From: Pseudomonadota bacterium
Lineage (GTDB): Bacteria; Desulfobacterota; GWC2-55-46; JADFVP01
Direction: 5' to 3'
DNA length: 8,035 bases
NCBI GenBank assembly: GCA_015222595.1
Contig: JADFVP010000151.1
Location: 1-8,035, forward strand
In this document: in pieces, positions 1 to 6,081 of the stretch
Numbering within the stretch: position 1 is the stretch's first letter
How the letters are laid out: every line of letters begins with the position of its first letter
The notes under the pieces: model-generated
What the model saw: the letters and a program-made list of their open reading frames with translations, nothing else
Databases searched by the model: none
What the model was told of the DNA's origin: nothing
Translations under genes and position numbers: made by a program

Positions 1-1398
1 GTAACCATTGACGGCGTTACGGTCGGCATAGGTATCTGCGAAGATCTCTGGAGCCCCGACGGCCCGCTCCGCTCTCAGGCCGCCCATGGCGCAGACCTCA
101 TAGTCAACCTCAACGCCTCGCCGTACCATATCGGCAAAGAGGCGCTTCGAGAAGAGATACTCGCAACGCGCGCTCTAGATAACAGAGTTGCCGTTGCGTA
201 CGTAAATACCGTAGGCGGTCAGGACGAGCTGGTCTTCGACGGCAGGAGTCTTATTTTCAATAGCAGCGGCAAGGTCGTAAGACGCGGTGCGGCTTTTGTT
301 GAGGAGATAGTAGTAGAGGAGCTTAGCTTCGAGTCTGCGCTCTTGGCGCGCCTGCACGCGCCTGCAGTCCTTAGCGCAGCGCAGAGCACCGGGCTGTGCA
401 AGGTTCGCGAGATAACAATAAAGGGAAAGAGTAATAAGAGTGTTGGAAGCAGAAAGAAGGCTGGAGCAAAACCCCCGAAGCGGCTCGGCCTTCATGAAGA
501 GGTCTACTCCGCGCTAGTCTTGGGCACGCGAGATTATGTCAGAAAGAACGGCTTTGCGCGCGTGGTAATAGGCCTGTCCGGCGGCATAGACTCGGCCATC
601 GTGGCGGCAATAGCCACAGAGGCGCTGGGGCCGGAAAACATTACCGTGCTCTTTATGCCGAGCAGGTACACGGCGCGCGCGAGCTACGTGGACGCTAAAA
701 AGCTCGCAGCGAACTTGGGTGTAGAGTACATAGAGAGTTCTATTGAGAAGACCTTCAGCGATTACCTTGAAATGCTCGGGCCGATGCTAAAGGGCCGGAA
801 GCCGGACGCGACCGAAGAGAACCTTCAGGCCCGCATACGGGGCAATATAATTATGGCGCTCAGCAACAAGTTCAATTGGTTGGTGCTGACGACCGGAAAC
901 AAGAGCGAGATGAGCGTCGGGTACGCTACCCTCTACGGCGACATGGCTGGCGGCTTCGCGGTTATAAAAGACTTGCCGAAGCTGCTGGTCTACGAACTCT
1001 CCGAGTGGATAAACAGAAGAGCGAAAAGAAAGCTGATACCGACTCGTATCATTACGCGTCCGCCGAGTGCGGAGCTGAGAGCGGACCAGGCAGATTCGGA
1101 TACGCTCCCGCCGTACGAGGTCTTGGATCCGATACTGAAGGCGTATGTCGAGCAGGACAGAAGCGTAGAGGAGATTGCCGCGCTCGGTTTCGACCCTAAA
1201 GTGGTCAAGCGCATAATCAGGATGGTGGACCTTAGCGAGTACAAAAGAAGGCAGGCTCCGCCGGGGGTAAAGATCACCCCGCGCGCGCTCGGCAAGGACC
1301 GGCGCATGCCGATAACCAACGGCTACTCCGGCGGGACGTCTAAAGTAAAAGCCGGTAAACCGGGTCGGACGACTAAGAAGACGCCCAAGAACCGATAG
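1..1398 (+). CDS. nadE: Glutamine-dependent NAD+ synthetase, 5'-truncated by the window edge
   Basis: This enzyme makes NAD+ from deamido-NAD+ (nicotinate adenine dinucleotide), ATP and glutamine, the last step of cytoplasmic NAD synthesis. Frame +1 is open from base 1 to the TAG at 1396-1398, leaving 465 residues; the family is usually about 540-590, so roughly the first 100 are outside the window. The left part is the nitrilase-type glutaminase domain: the nucleophile cysteine sits in ICEDLW (Cys13 of the fragment, bases 37-39), while the catalytic Glu and Lys would lie off the edge. The synthetase domain carries the PP-loop SGGIDS at residues 193-198 (bases 577-594), the TTGNKSE motif at 297-303 and the typical PPSAELRADQ-DSDTLPPYE segment. 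Two parts look additional: a basic linker at residues 141-161, between the domains, and a 20-residue Lys/Arg-rich tail after the usual MPITN-Y ending. A TTG at 343 could be mistaken for a start but lies inside the continuous frame. Family assignment is very secure. Confidence 0.97.
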   Translation, partial: VTIDGVTVGIGICEDLWSPDGPLRSQAAHGADLIVNLNASPYHIGKEALREEILATRALDNRVAVAYVNTVGGQDELVFDGRSLIFNSSGKVVRRGAAFVEEIVVEELSFESALLARLHAPAVLSAAQSTGLCKVREITIKGKSNKSVGSRKKAGAKPPKRLGLHEEVYSALVLGTRDYVRKNGFARVVIGLSGGIDSAIVAAIATEALGPENITVLFMPSRYTARASYVDAKKLAANLGVEYIESSIEKTFSDYLEMLGPMLKGRKPDATEENLQARIRGNIIMALSNKFNWLVLTTGNKSEMSVGYATLYGDMAGGFAVIKDLPKLLVYELSEWINRRAKRKLIPTRIITRPPSAELRADQADSDTLPPYEVLDPILKAYVEQDRSVEEIAALGFDPKVVKRIIRMVDLSEYKRRQAPPGVKITPRALGKDRRMPITNGYSGGTSKVKAGKPGRTTKKTPKNR

Positions 1399-1525
1399 GG
1401 TCGTGCACGGGGTCGGTTTGGTCTTTGAAATGCGTGCTATGTCGTCCGTGGGTCTCGCTTTATTCTCCAAAGTCGTCGCTTTTACCGCTCTTTCGTCACT
1501 ATATCAGTGCCACTTGTGACGGTTT

Positions 1526-1558
1526 TTGACAATTTTTGGCAGCGCGATATTCTATTAT
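1526..1558 (+). promoter_or_regulatory. Candidate sigma70-type promoter for the DUF2934 gene
   Basis: A perfect -35 box TTGACA lies at 1526-1531. With a 16-base spacer it is followed by TATTCT (1548-1553, 4 of 6); TATTAT (1553-1558) is a better hexamer but 21 bases away. The 5' leader to the ATG at 1654 would be about 90-95 bases. Just upstream is an inverted repeat CGTCAC/GTGACG (1494-1499 and 1516-1521) that could be an operator. The leader holds two short direct repeats: TCTACAGGG at 1582-1590 and 1599-1607, and GGTGTCCRCG at 1589-1598 and 1611-1620. Assigned by eye from consensus only. Confidence 0.45.
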
Positions 1559-1653
1559 AAAGATCACATTGCGCTTCGGTATCTACAGGGTGTCCGCGTC
1601 TACAGGGCAAGGTGTCCACGCTCAACTTTAGCATGCATAAGGGATGGTAAAAT

Positions 1654-1929
1654 ATGGGGAAACTACAGGATAGAGAGATTGCTGAACTTGCGTACGAACT
1701 GTACGAAAAGAGCGGCTGGGCGCAGGGCAAGGATGAGGAGCATTGGCTTGAGGCCGAAAGGGTAATGGAGGCGCGCTCGTCGGCAAAGAAGGCCGCTAGA
1801 GCAGCCGCTAAAACCACCGGAAAGACTGCGAAAAGTACCAAAACAGCAGCAGCTAAGAGTAAGAAGAAAACAGTAAAGAAGTCGGCAAAGAAGAGCACCG
1901 AAAAAGAGGGTGCAAAGGTGACGCTCTAA
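1654..1929 (+). CDS. DUF2934 protein with histone H1-like Lys/Ala-rich tail
   Basis: A protein of 91 residues in two parts. Residues about 9-39 match the small DUF2934 family pattern: a helix with AYELYEKSG, then a glycine (Gly25) and WLEAE at 31-35. The function of DUF2934 is not established. Residues 41-91 are low-complexity and strongly basic, with 16 lysines and 12 alanines, resembling bacterial histone H1-like or AlgP-like tails. That suggests binding to DNA or another polyanion, but this is inference. The ATG at 1654 has AAGGGATGG (1639-1647) at a workable ribosome-binding distance. No signal peptide or membrane segment is seen, so it should be cytoplasmic. It has its own candidate promoter, is not tightly coupled to nadE, and its stop lies 7 bases from the stop of the convergent metH. 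I see no terminator hairpin between them. Confidence 0.85.
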   Translation: MGKLQDREIAELAYELYEKSGWAQGKDEEHWLEAERVMEARSSAKKAARAAAKTTGKTAKSTKTAAAKSKKKTVKKSAKKSTEKEGAKVTL

Positions 1930-1936
1930 CCGGGCG

Positions 1937-4390
1937 CTACTTCTTTTCTCTTCGCAGCGCAACCAGCCGTTTTATCTTATCGACCGCACCGAGCGCGTCT
2001 CCGCCGTACTCGTCGGCATGGATCTTTTCCGAGAACTCTTCGGTTACGACCGCCCCGCCGACTATCGTCATGGCGTCTATGCCGCGCTCTTCCAACTTCT
2101 TGATAACGTTATCCATTTCCATAACGGTCGTGGTCATCAGGGCCGAGAGGCCGACTATATCCACGTCGTGCTTTACGGCTTCGTCGAGTATCTTCTCCGT
2201 CGGTACGTTCTTGCCAAGATCGATCACTTCAAAGGCGTGGTTCTCCAAAAGCGTCGCCACGATGTTCTTGCCTATGTCGTGAATATCCCCCTCAACCGTT
2301 GCCAGCAGCACTTTACCTGCCGACGGGCCGGTGTCGCCCTTCATCTCGATCTTCAGGCGCGCAAAGGCCTTCTTCATTGTGTCTGCCGAGAGCATGACCT
2401 GCGGGAGAAAGTACTTGTTGGCCGCAAAGAGTTTGCCGACCTCTTCGAGGCCCGGAATAAGCCCCTCGTTGCTTACCGCGATAGGGTTGAGCCCTTCTGC
2501 CAAAGCCTCTTCCACGAACCCGACTATGTGCTCTTCGTCGCCGTCGATTATCGCGTACTTGAGCTTGTCGCGCACGCCCTCGATTACCCGTTTCGCTTCT
2601 AACGACGCCGGTGTGCCTGAAGAGATCAGTTCTGCCGTTTGGTGGCCGCTTTCAGCTGCTTTGCGCTCCGCGTACCGAATGTACCCTTCGGCGCGTACGT
2701 CGCGCGCGCCGAGCACGGTGGCGGCGTAGTAGGCGTCCATCATAGCAGTGTTCATTGGGTTGATGATCGCGCAGTCGAGGCCCGCCTCTATGGCCATTGC
2801 GAGAAAGTTGGAGTTGATGAGCCCGCGCATCGGGAGGCCGAAGCTGATGTTGGAGACCCCCAAGACGGTCGGAAGCCCAAGGTGCTTCTTTATCAGCCGT
2901 ATAGCTTTTAGAGTCTCTACCGCTCCGTTCGGTTGTGCGCTTACCGTCATTGCGAGGCAGTCGATTATGAGGTCTTCGCGCCTGAGGCCTGCGGCCAACA
3001 TGCGCTCTAGTATCTTCTCTGCGGCCTTCAACCTTCCCTCTGCCGTTTCGGGTATCCCGGTGTCGTCTAGCGCTAGCCCTAAGAGCGCGCCGCCGTACTG
3101 TTTGGCTACAGGGATAATAGCGTCGAGCTTCTTCTTCTCTGCACTTATAGAATTTATCATTGGCTTGCCGTCACAAGCCTTTAGTCCTGCCTCGATTGCT
3201 CCGTCTAGCGAAGAGTCTATGACGATGGGCAGCGAGCAGTTGTCGTTAACAGAGAAGACCGCGCGCGTCATCGAAGAGATTTCGTCTGTGCCGGGCACGC
3301 CGATATTAACGTCGAGCGTATGGGCGCCGACTCCGGCCTGCGCTCTCGCCTCTTTTCTTATGGTGGTGGTCTTGCCCTCTTTTATCTCAGCCGTTAGCTT
3401 CTTTCTGCCCGTCGGGTTTATGCGCTCGCCGATTATTATAGGCGCGCGTCCGGCTCCAAAGAGCTGAAAGGAGGTTCTAGACGCTAAAGCGGTATGGCCG
3501 TGCGGGGTGCGCGTTACAGGCGTTATCGCCTTAAAGGCGCGGCCCATAGCCTCAATGTGCTCGGCTCCAGTGCCGCAGCAGCCGCCAAGAATCCGTACTC
3601 CGGCACTAGCGAGACGCGGTACGTACGAGGCCATCTCCTCAGGCGTCGCCGGAAAGATAGTCTTAGTTCCCTGCATAATAGGAAGCCCCGCGTTCGGCTG
3701 TGCGATAAAGGGAATGTCCGTCACCTCCGCCATAGCCTCTATTGCCGTTAGTATGCCCTCTATGCCGAGCGAGCAGTTGGCCCCGATGGCGTCCGCGCCT
3801 AAAGAGGTCGCCATTATGGCGAAAGATTCCGGCGGGGTTCCCAAGACGCTCCGCATAGTTTCGTCGAAGGTCATAGTGGCCACGACAGGAAGCCCCGTAG
3901 ACTTGGCCCCAATAATCGCGGCCTTCATCTCTTTTATATCCATCATCGTCTCGATTACGATGAGGTCTGCCCCGCCCTCTTTGAGCGCTTGGGCCTGTTC
4001 TGTGTAGTTGGCGAGGCAGTCGTCGAAGGTGAGGTTGCCAACGGGCTCTATGAAAAGACCGCTTGGGCCCATGTCTCCGGCAACGAAGCCGGAGTCGCCA
4101 ATCGCCTTGCGGGCGAGTTCTGCGCTGGTGCGGTTTATCTCTACCGTCTTGTCTTCTAAGCCGTACTCTTTAAGTTTTATCCTCGTTGCGCCGAATGTAT
4201 TGGTAGTGACTATATCGGCCCCGGCCTCTATGAAGGCGCGGTGGACTTTGCTTACAAGTTCAGGTTCCGACAGGTTCAGTTCGTCGGGGCAGCCGCCGGG
4301 TTTAAGTCCGAGTCTTTGAAGCATGGTGCCGGTTGCGCCGTCGAAGAGCAGCGGCCCGCGGGCAAATTCTTTTCTGAAATCTCTCGGCAT
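1937..4390 (-). CDS. metH: B12-dependent methionine synthase lacking the reactivation domain
   Basis: This enzyme transfers the methyl group of 5-methyltetrahydrofolate, via a corrinoid, to homocysteine to give methionine. The 817 residues hold, in order: a homocysteine-binding barrel (about 10-290) with its three zinc-ligand cysteines, Cys206 in GANCS and Cys271/Cys272 in GGCCGT; a pterin-binding barrel (about 315-575) opening with GERINPTGRKKL and including IDSS at 391-394 and a GVSNISFGLP segment; a helical B12 cap (about 590-685); and the cobalamin domain with DIHDIG at 702-707, His704 being the expected axial cobalt ligand. The protein then stops. The C-terminal SAM-binding reactivation domain of the roughly 1,200-residue E. 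coli type is absent, as in many other bacteria, where a separate protein is thought to reactivate the cobalamin. The ATG at 4388-4390 is preceded by AAAGGG at a spacing of 5. It is divergent from the lipoprotein gene, with no second gene in its transcription unit here. Confidence 0.96.
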   Translation of the reverse strand: MPRDFRKEFARGPLLFDGATGTMLQRLGLKPGGCPDELNLSEPELVSKVHRAFIEAGADIVTTNTFGATRIKLKEYGLEDKTVEINRTSAELARKAIGDSGFVAGDMGPSGLFIEPVGNLTFDDCLANYTEQAQALKEGGADLIVIETMMDIKEMKAAIIGAKSTGLPVVATMTFDETMRSVLGTPPESFAIMATSLGADAIGANCSLGIEGILTAIEAMAEVTDIPFIAQPNAGLPIMQGTKTIFPATPEEMASYVPRLASAGVRILGGCCGTGAEHIEAMGRAFKAITPVTRTPHGHTALASRTSFQLFGAGRAPIIIGERINPTGRKKLTAEIKEGKTTTIRKEARAQAGVGAHTLDVNIGVPGTDEISSMTRAVFSVNDNCSLPIVIDSSLDGAIEAGLKACDGKPMINSISAEKKKLDAIIPVAKQYGGALLGLALDDTGIPETAEGRLKAAEKILERMLAAGLRREDLIIDCLAMTVSAQPNGAVETLKAIRLIKKHLGLPTVLGVSNISFGLPMRGLINSNFLAMAIEAGLDCAIINPMNTAMMDAYYAATVLGARDVRAEGYIRYAERKAAESGHQTAELISSGTPASLEAKRVIEGVRDKLKYAIIDGDEEHIVGFVEEALAEGLNPIAVSNEGLIPGLEEVGKLFAANKYFLPQVMLSADTMKKAFARLKIEMKGDTGPSAGKVLLATVEGDIHDIGKNIVATLLENHAFEVIDLGKNVPTEKILDEAVKHDVDIVGLSALMTTTVMEMDNVIKKLEERGIDAMTIVGGAVVTEEFSEKIHADEYGGDALGAVDKIKRLVALRREKK

Positions 4391-4433
4391 GGAAGCCCTT
4401 TCTGTAGTGAATGCTGGAAGTGGAATTTTTACG

Positions 4434-4462
4434 ATTGTAACTCAGTATAATGCAATGGGCAA
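4434..4462 (-). promoter_or_regulatory. Candidate metH promoter
   Basis: Read on the minus strand, TTGCCC (4462-4457, 4 of 6 to the -35 consensus) is followed after exactly 17 bases by TACAAT (4439-4434, 5 of 6 to the -10). Transcription would begin near 4427, giving a leader of about 35-40 bases. That is too short for a cobalamin or SAM riboswitch. It overlaps the candidate -10 of the divergent lipoprotein gene. Consensus match by eye only. Confidence 0.45.
4446..4451 (+). promoter_or_regulatory. Candidate -10 box for the lipoprotein gene
   Basis: A perfect TATAAT lies at 4446-4451, but no good -35 hexamer is found 16-19 bases upstream, so this may be a weak or activator-dependent promoter. 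The leader of about 85 bases contains a 6-bp hairpin, AAGCGT/ACGCTT (4488-4493 and 4499-4504) with a 5-base loop. The box falls in the spacer of the opposing metH promoter candidate, so the two may not be occupied together. Confidence 0.4.
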
Positions 4463-4541
4463 GTGTAGTTTGGCGGTTGTTGGCAGCAAGCGTGATGAAC
4501 GCTTCGATATTAGGCTCATAAGGCAGAGGAGGAGAGTGAAT

Positions 4542-4922
4542 ATGGCAAAGGGAACCGGCAGTATGTTTAAGGTGGGCTTGCTCTGCACGATTTTATTGAT
4601 ACCGCTCTTTTTATCTTCGTGCGGCACTAAGCAGGTGGAAGTGAAGCCCGAGGTAAAGAAACCGAAGAAGGAGAGGCAGCTCTTTCAGATGATGATGCAC
4701 AGGCCGACAAATGACAGGATCTTTTTTGAGGACGACTACTTCACCTACGAGCTTCAACTCGAACGCGTGGTAAAGGGCAAGCACTCTATGCCGGCTAACT
4801 CTTTAGGCGGCGAGTGCAGGTATCAGGGCGCGACCTATACGGTTGTGGACAAGGACTTGGGTACGACTGTAAGGACCATGCACGTGGACTCTCAACCGTG
4901 CAACAGGTGCCACCAGAGGTAG
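4542..4922 (+). CDS. Small lipoprotein with C-terminal CXXCH motif
   Basis: I do not recognise the family. The 126-residue product begins with a short basic segment, a hydrophobic stretch (about residues 9-26) and the lipobox LSSC, with Cys27 as the expected lipidated residue, so it should be an envelope lipoprotein. A charged lysine-rich linker (30-45) follows, then a globular part with an acidic-aromatic FFEDDYF patch (61-67). The last seven residues contain CNRCH (120-124), a perfect CXXCH heme-c attachment motif, so a small monoheme cytochrome is possible. Candidate distal ligands are all upstream (His53, His81, Met83, His114). Cys92 is a further free cysteine. A metal site or disulfide is the alternative. 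The start is well fixed: GAGGAGGAG (4526-4534) is a strong Shine-Dalgarno 7 bases before the ATG. The same frame is open upstream, back to 4323, but without comparable initiation signals. The gene stands alone between the divergent metH and a strong terminator. Confidence 0.82.
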   Translation: MAKGTGSMFKVGLLCTILLIPLFLSSCGTKQVEVKPEVKKPKKERQLFQMMMHRPTNDRIFFEDDYFTYELQLERVVKGKHSMPANSLGGECRYQGATYTVVDKDLGTTVRTMHVDSQPCNRCHQR

Positions 4923-4971
4923 GGGCGTAACCGTAGTTAGCAAAAAAGAGAACTTACCTCAAGAGATAGCC

Positions 4972-5012
4972 GGGGTTTGGGCCGCGTATATGCGGCCCAA
5001 ACCCCTTTTTTT
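4972..5012 (+). terminator. Strong rho-independent terminator after the lipoprotein gene
   Basis: A perfect 14-bp stem (4972-4985 paired with 4992-5005, left arm GGGGTTTGGGCCGC) encloses a 6-base loop GTATAT and is followed directly by seven T residues (5006-5012). It lies 49 bases after the lipoprotein stop and points the same way. Confidence 0.95.
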
Positions 5013-5141
5013 CGCCTACCGTCCTCTTTCTATCCTCTTGTCATCCTCTAAATAGTGATTAGATACAGCCTATTACGGCTCCGAAGAGTACCCTGGCAAC
5101 TTGTCGGTGTAACTCAAATCACAGCCATCAAAAAATGACGA

Positions 5142-5150
5142 TGCTATAAC
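5142..5150 (+). promoter_or_regulatory. Candidate extended -10 promoter element
   Basis: TGCTATAAC combines the extended -10 TGn with TATAAC (5 of 6). There is no clear -35, which extended -10 promoters can tolerate. Transcription would start near 5157, at the edge of the palindrome, so a transcript would carry the palindrome and tandem repeats at its 5' end and a leader of about 170 bases before the secreted-protein gene. Confidence 0.25.
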
Positions 5151-5156
5151 ATGGGT

Positions 5157-5168
5157 AGTGGCGCCACT
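5157..5168. repeat. 12-bp perfect palindrome
   Basis: AGTGGCGCCACT is its own reverse complement and does not extend further. It is a plausible dimeric-repressor site or the foot of an RNA hairpin. Its right end overlaps CACTCTC (5165-5171), which is complementary to the repeat units just downstream. Confidence 0.6.
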
Positions 5169-5174
5169 CTCTAT

Positions 5175-5200
5175 TTGAGCGAGAGTGTTGAGCGAGAGTG
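5175..5200. repeat. Perfect 13-bp tandem duplication
   Basis: TTGAGCGAGAGTG occurs twice with no gap (5175-5187 and 5188-5200). Each unit ends in GAGAGTG, which can pair with CACTCTC at 5165-5171, so two alternative 7-bp hairpins are possible with loops of 9 or 22 bases. Confidence 0.8.
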
Positions 5201-5253
5201 CAAGGAAGGCATTGATCTCTCCGGCGCAATAAAAAAATAGATCAAGGCCGACC

Positions 5254-5283
5254 GGGACAAGTAGGCTGGCCAAAACTTATAGT
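5254..5283 (+). promoter_or_regulatory. Candidate promoter of the secreted-protein gene
   Basis: GGGACA (5254-5259, 4 of 6 to -35) and TATAGT (5278-5283, 5 of 6 to -10) are separated by 18 bases. The leader to the ATG at 5329 would be about 40 bases and includes the GAAAGGGG ribosome-binding site (5312-5319). Found by eye; moderate support. Confidence 0.4.
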
Positions 5284-5328
5284 ATGGTTGGAGAGGCTCT
5301 TAACCGGGCTTGAAAGGGGTTTGGACCG

Positions 5329-5985
5329 ATGAAAAACATAAAAAGGTCAATAGCCGCAACACTCTTTACTCTCGTAGTTGGTGTCGGTTCCGCGCATGCG
5401 GTTGATATTTTAAATACCCCCGGAGAGGTCAACGAGCGCGGGGTTGAGTGGACACAGCCCGAGATGACGCTCAGTGGCAACGGCAAGCTCAAGAGTAGCG
5501 GTGTCGAGTACAGAGGAGAGATCAGTTGCTCTGTTACGGTTGCCGCTCTTAGAGATAGGCACAACAAGGTAAAGATAGAGAACGAGGACGGCACAATAGA
5601 TATAAAAGCGAAGTCGAACACCGCAACCGTAACGCTTTCCGGGTGCACGGTTACCGGCTCTGAGGGCACGGTAAATGAGCTGGACTCTCCGATTGTCTTT
5701 AGCAACGGAGACGTTAAGGTAAAGATAAAGGGCTTCGACACCGGCATTGATACCGGCTACACCTTCGACAAGATTAAGATAAAGGCTCGTTACGACAAAA
5801 GGGAAGGTAGAAGGCACGGCAGGCACGGCAAGAGGGATAGAACCGCTCTTGAAGTTAAGCTTTATGACGGCACGATAACTTCTCTGGTTGTTCCGGAAGT
5901 GACGCCGCAGGTAGTAGAGCCTACAGTAGACACGACCAATGCGCTTGGCGACCAGGCAGGCCCGGTAGGCCTTACGCCAAGATAA
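5329..5985 (+). CDS. Secreted protein of unknown function
   Basis: I do not recognise this 218-residue protein. Residues 1-24 form a classical Sec signal peptide: basic MKNIKR, a hydrophobic core and a cleavage site after AHA (residue 24). The mature part alternates short polar and hydrophobic segments rich in Val, Thr, Ile and Lys, suggesting beta structure. It has exactly two cysteines, Cys67 and Cys106, in similar settings (ISCSVTV and LSGCTVTG), which could form one disulfide. Residues 157-171 are an Arg/His/Gly-rich stretch containing an in-frame RHGRHG. The end (about 188-218) is a Pro/Val/Thr-rich tail without a cell-wall anchor, lipobox or membrane segment, so release to the periplasm or outside is likely. 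The ATG at 5329 has GAAAGGGG 9 bases upstream. The gene forms a single unit ending at a strong terminator. Its role cannot be inferred from its neighbours. Confidence 0.85.
   Translation: MKNIKRSIAATLFTLVVGVGSAHAVDILNTPGEVNERGVEWTQPEMTLSGNGKLKSSGVEYRGEISCSVTVAALRDRHNKVKIENEDGTIDIKAKSNTATVTLSGCTVTGSEGTVNELDSPIVFSNGDVKVKIKGFDTGIDTGYTFDKIKIKARYDKREGRRHGRHGKRDRTALEVKLYDGTITSLVVPEVTPQVVEPTVDTTNALGDQAGPVGLTPR
5812..5829 (+). repeat. In-frame 9-bp tandem repeat encoding RHG-RHG
   Basis: AGGCACGGC occurs twice in tandem (5812-5820 and 5821-5829), exactly in codon register, giving residues 162-167 Arg-His-Gly-Arg-His-Gly. A related triplet series continues with Lys168. Such a unit can gain or lose copies without shifting the frame. 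Confidence 0.8.
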
Positions 5986-6026
5986 AAGAAGTAGCTGCAA
6001 AGAGCAGTACTTGTAAAGAAGACTTG

Positions 6027-6073
6027 AAGCGAGGGCAAGGGCCGCAGTGTTGAGGCCCTTGCCCTCGCTTTTT
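6027..6073 (+). terminator. Strong rho-independent terminator after the secreted-protein gene
   Basis: A perfect 17-bp stem (6027-6043 with 6054-6070) encloses a 10-base loop and runs into TTTTT (6069-6073). It is oriented for the secreted-protein gene, 41 bases after its stop. The same hairpin lies 11 bases past the stop of the convergent methyltransferase gene and may help end that transcript too, but on the minus strand it is not followed by a clean T-run. Confidence 0.92.
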
Positions 6074-6081
6074 CGGCTTAA

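Larger units (their letters stand above)
5013..5328. other. Intergenic region upstream of the secreted-protein gene
   Basis: These 316 bases hold no convincing gene. A minus-strand open frame at 5073-5273 begins with TTG and lacks initiation signals and recognisable content. What is visible is an extended -10 candidate, a 12-bp palindrome, a 13-bp tandem repeat able to form alternative hairpins, and a second promoter candidate nearer the gene; these are listed separately. Confidence 0.6.

Noticed and set aside
787..1470. Long minus-strand open frame opposite nadE
   Set aside because: It lies almost wholly antisense to the well-conserved NadE synthetase domain, shows no family features, and is best explained as a shadow of the coding strand.
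2018..4319. Several plus-strand open frames of 70-239 codons opposite metH
   Set aside because: All sit antisense to an intact, motif-complete methionine synthase and have compositions typical of shadow frames, with no recognisable domains.
4323..4541. Longer N-terminus for the lipoprotein gene
   Set aside because: The frame is open upstream, but that would bury the signal peptide and lipobox inside the protein and ignore the strong GAGGAGGAG site before the ATG at 4542.
4391..4541. Cobalamin or SAM riboswitch upstream of metH
   Set aside because: The whole gap is 151 bases, the likely metH leader is about 40, and I see no B12-box-like segment or SAM-aptamer core.
5073..5273. Minus-strand 66-codon open frame in the gap before the secreted-protein gene
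   Set aside because: It starts at TTG, has no visible ribosome-binding site and spans the palindrome and tandem repeats. Nothing in the product is recognisable.
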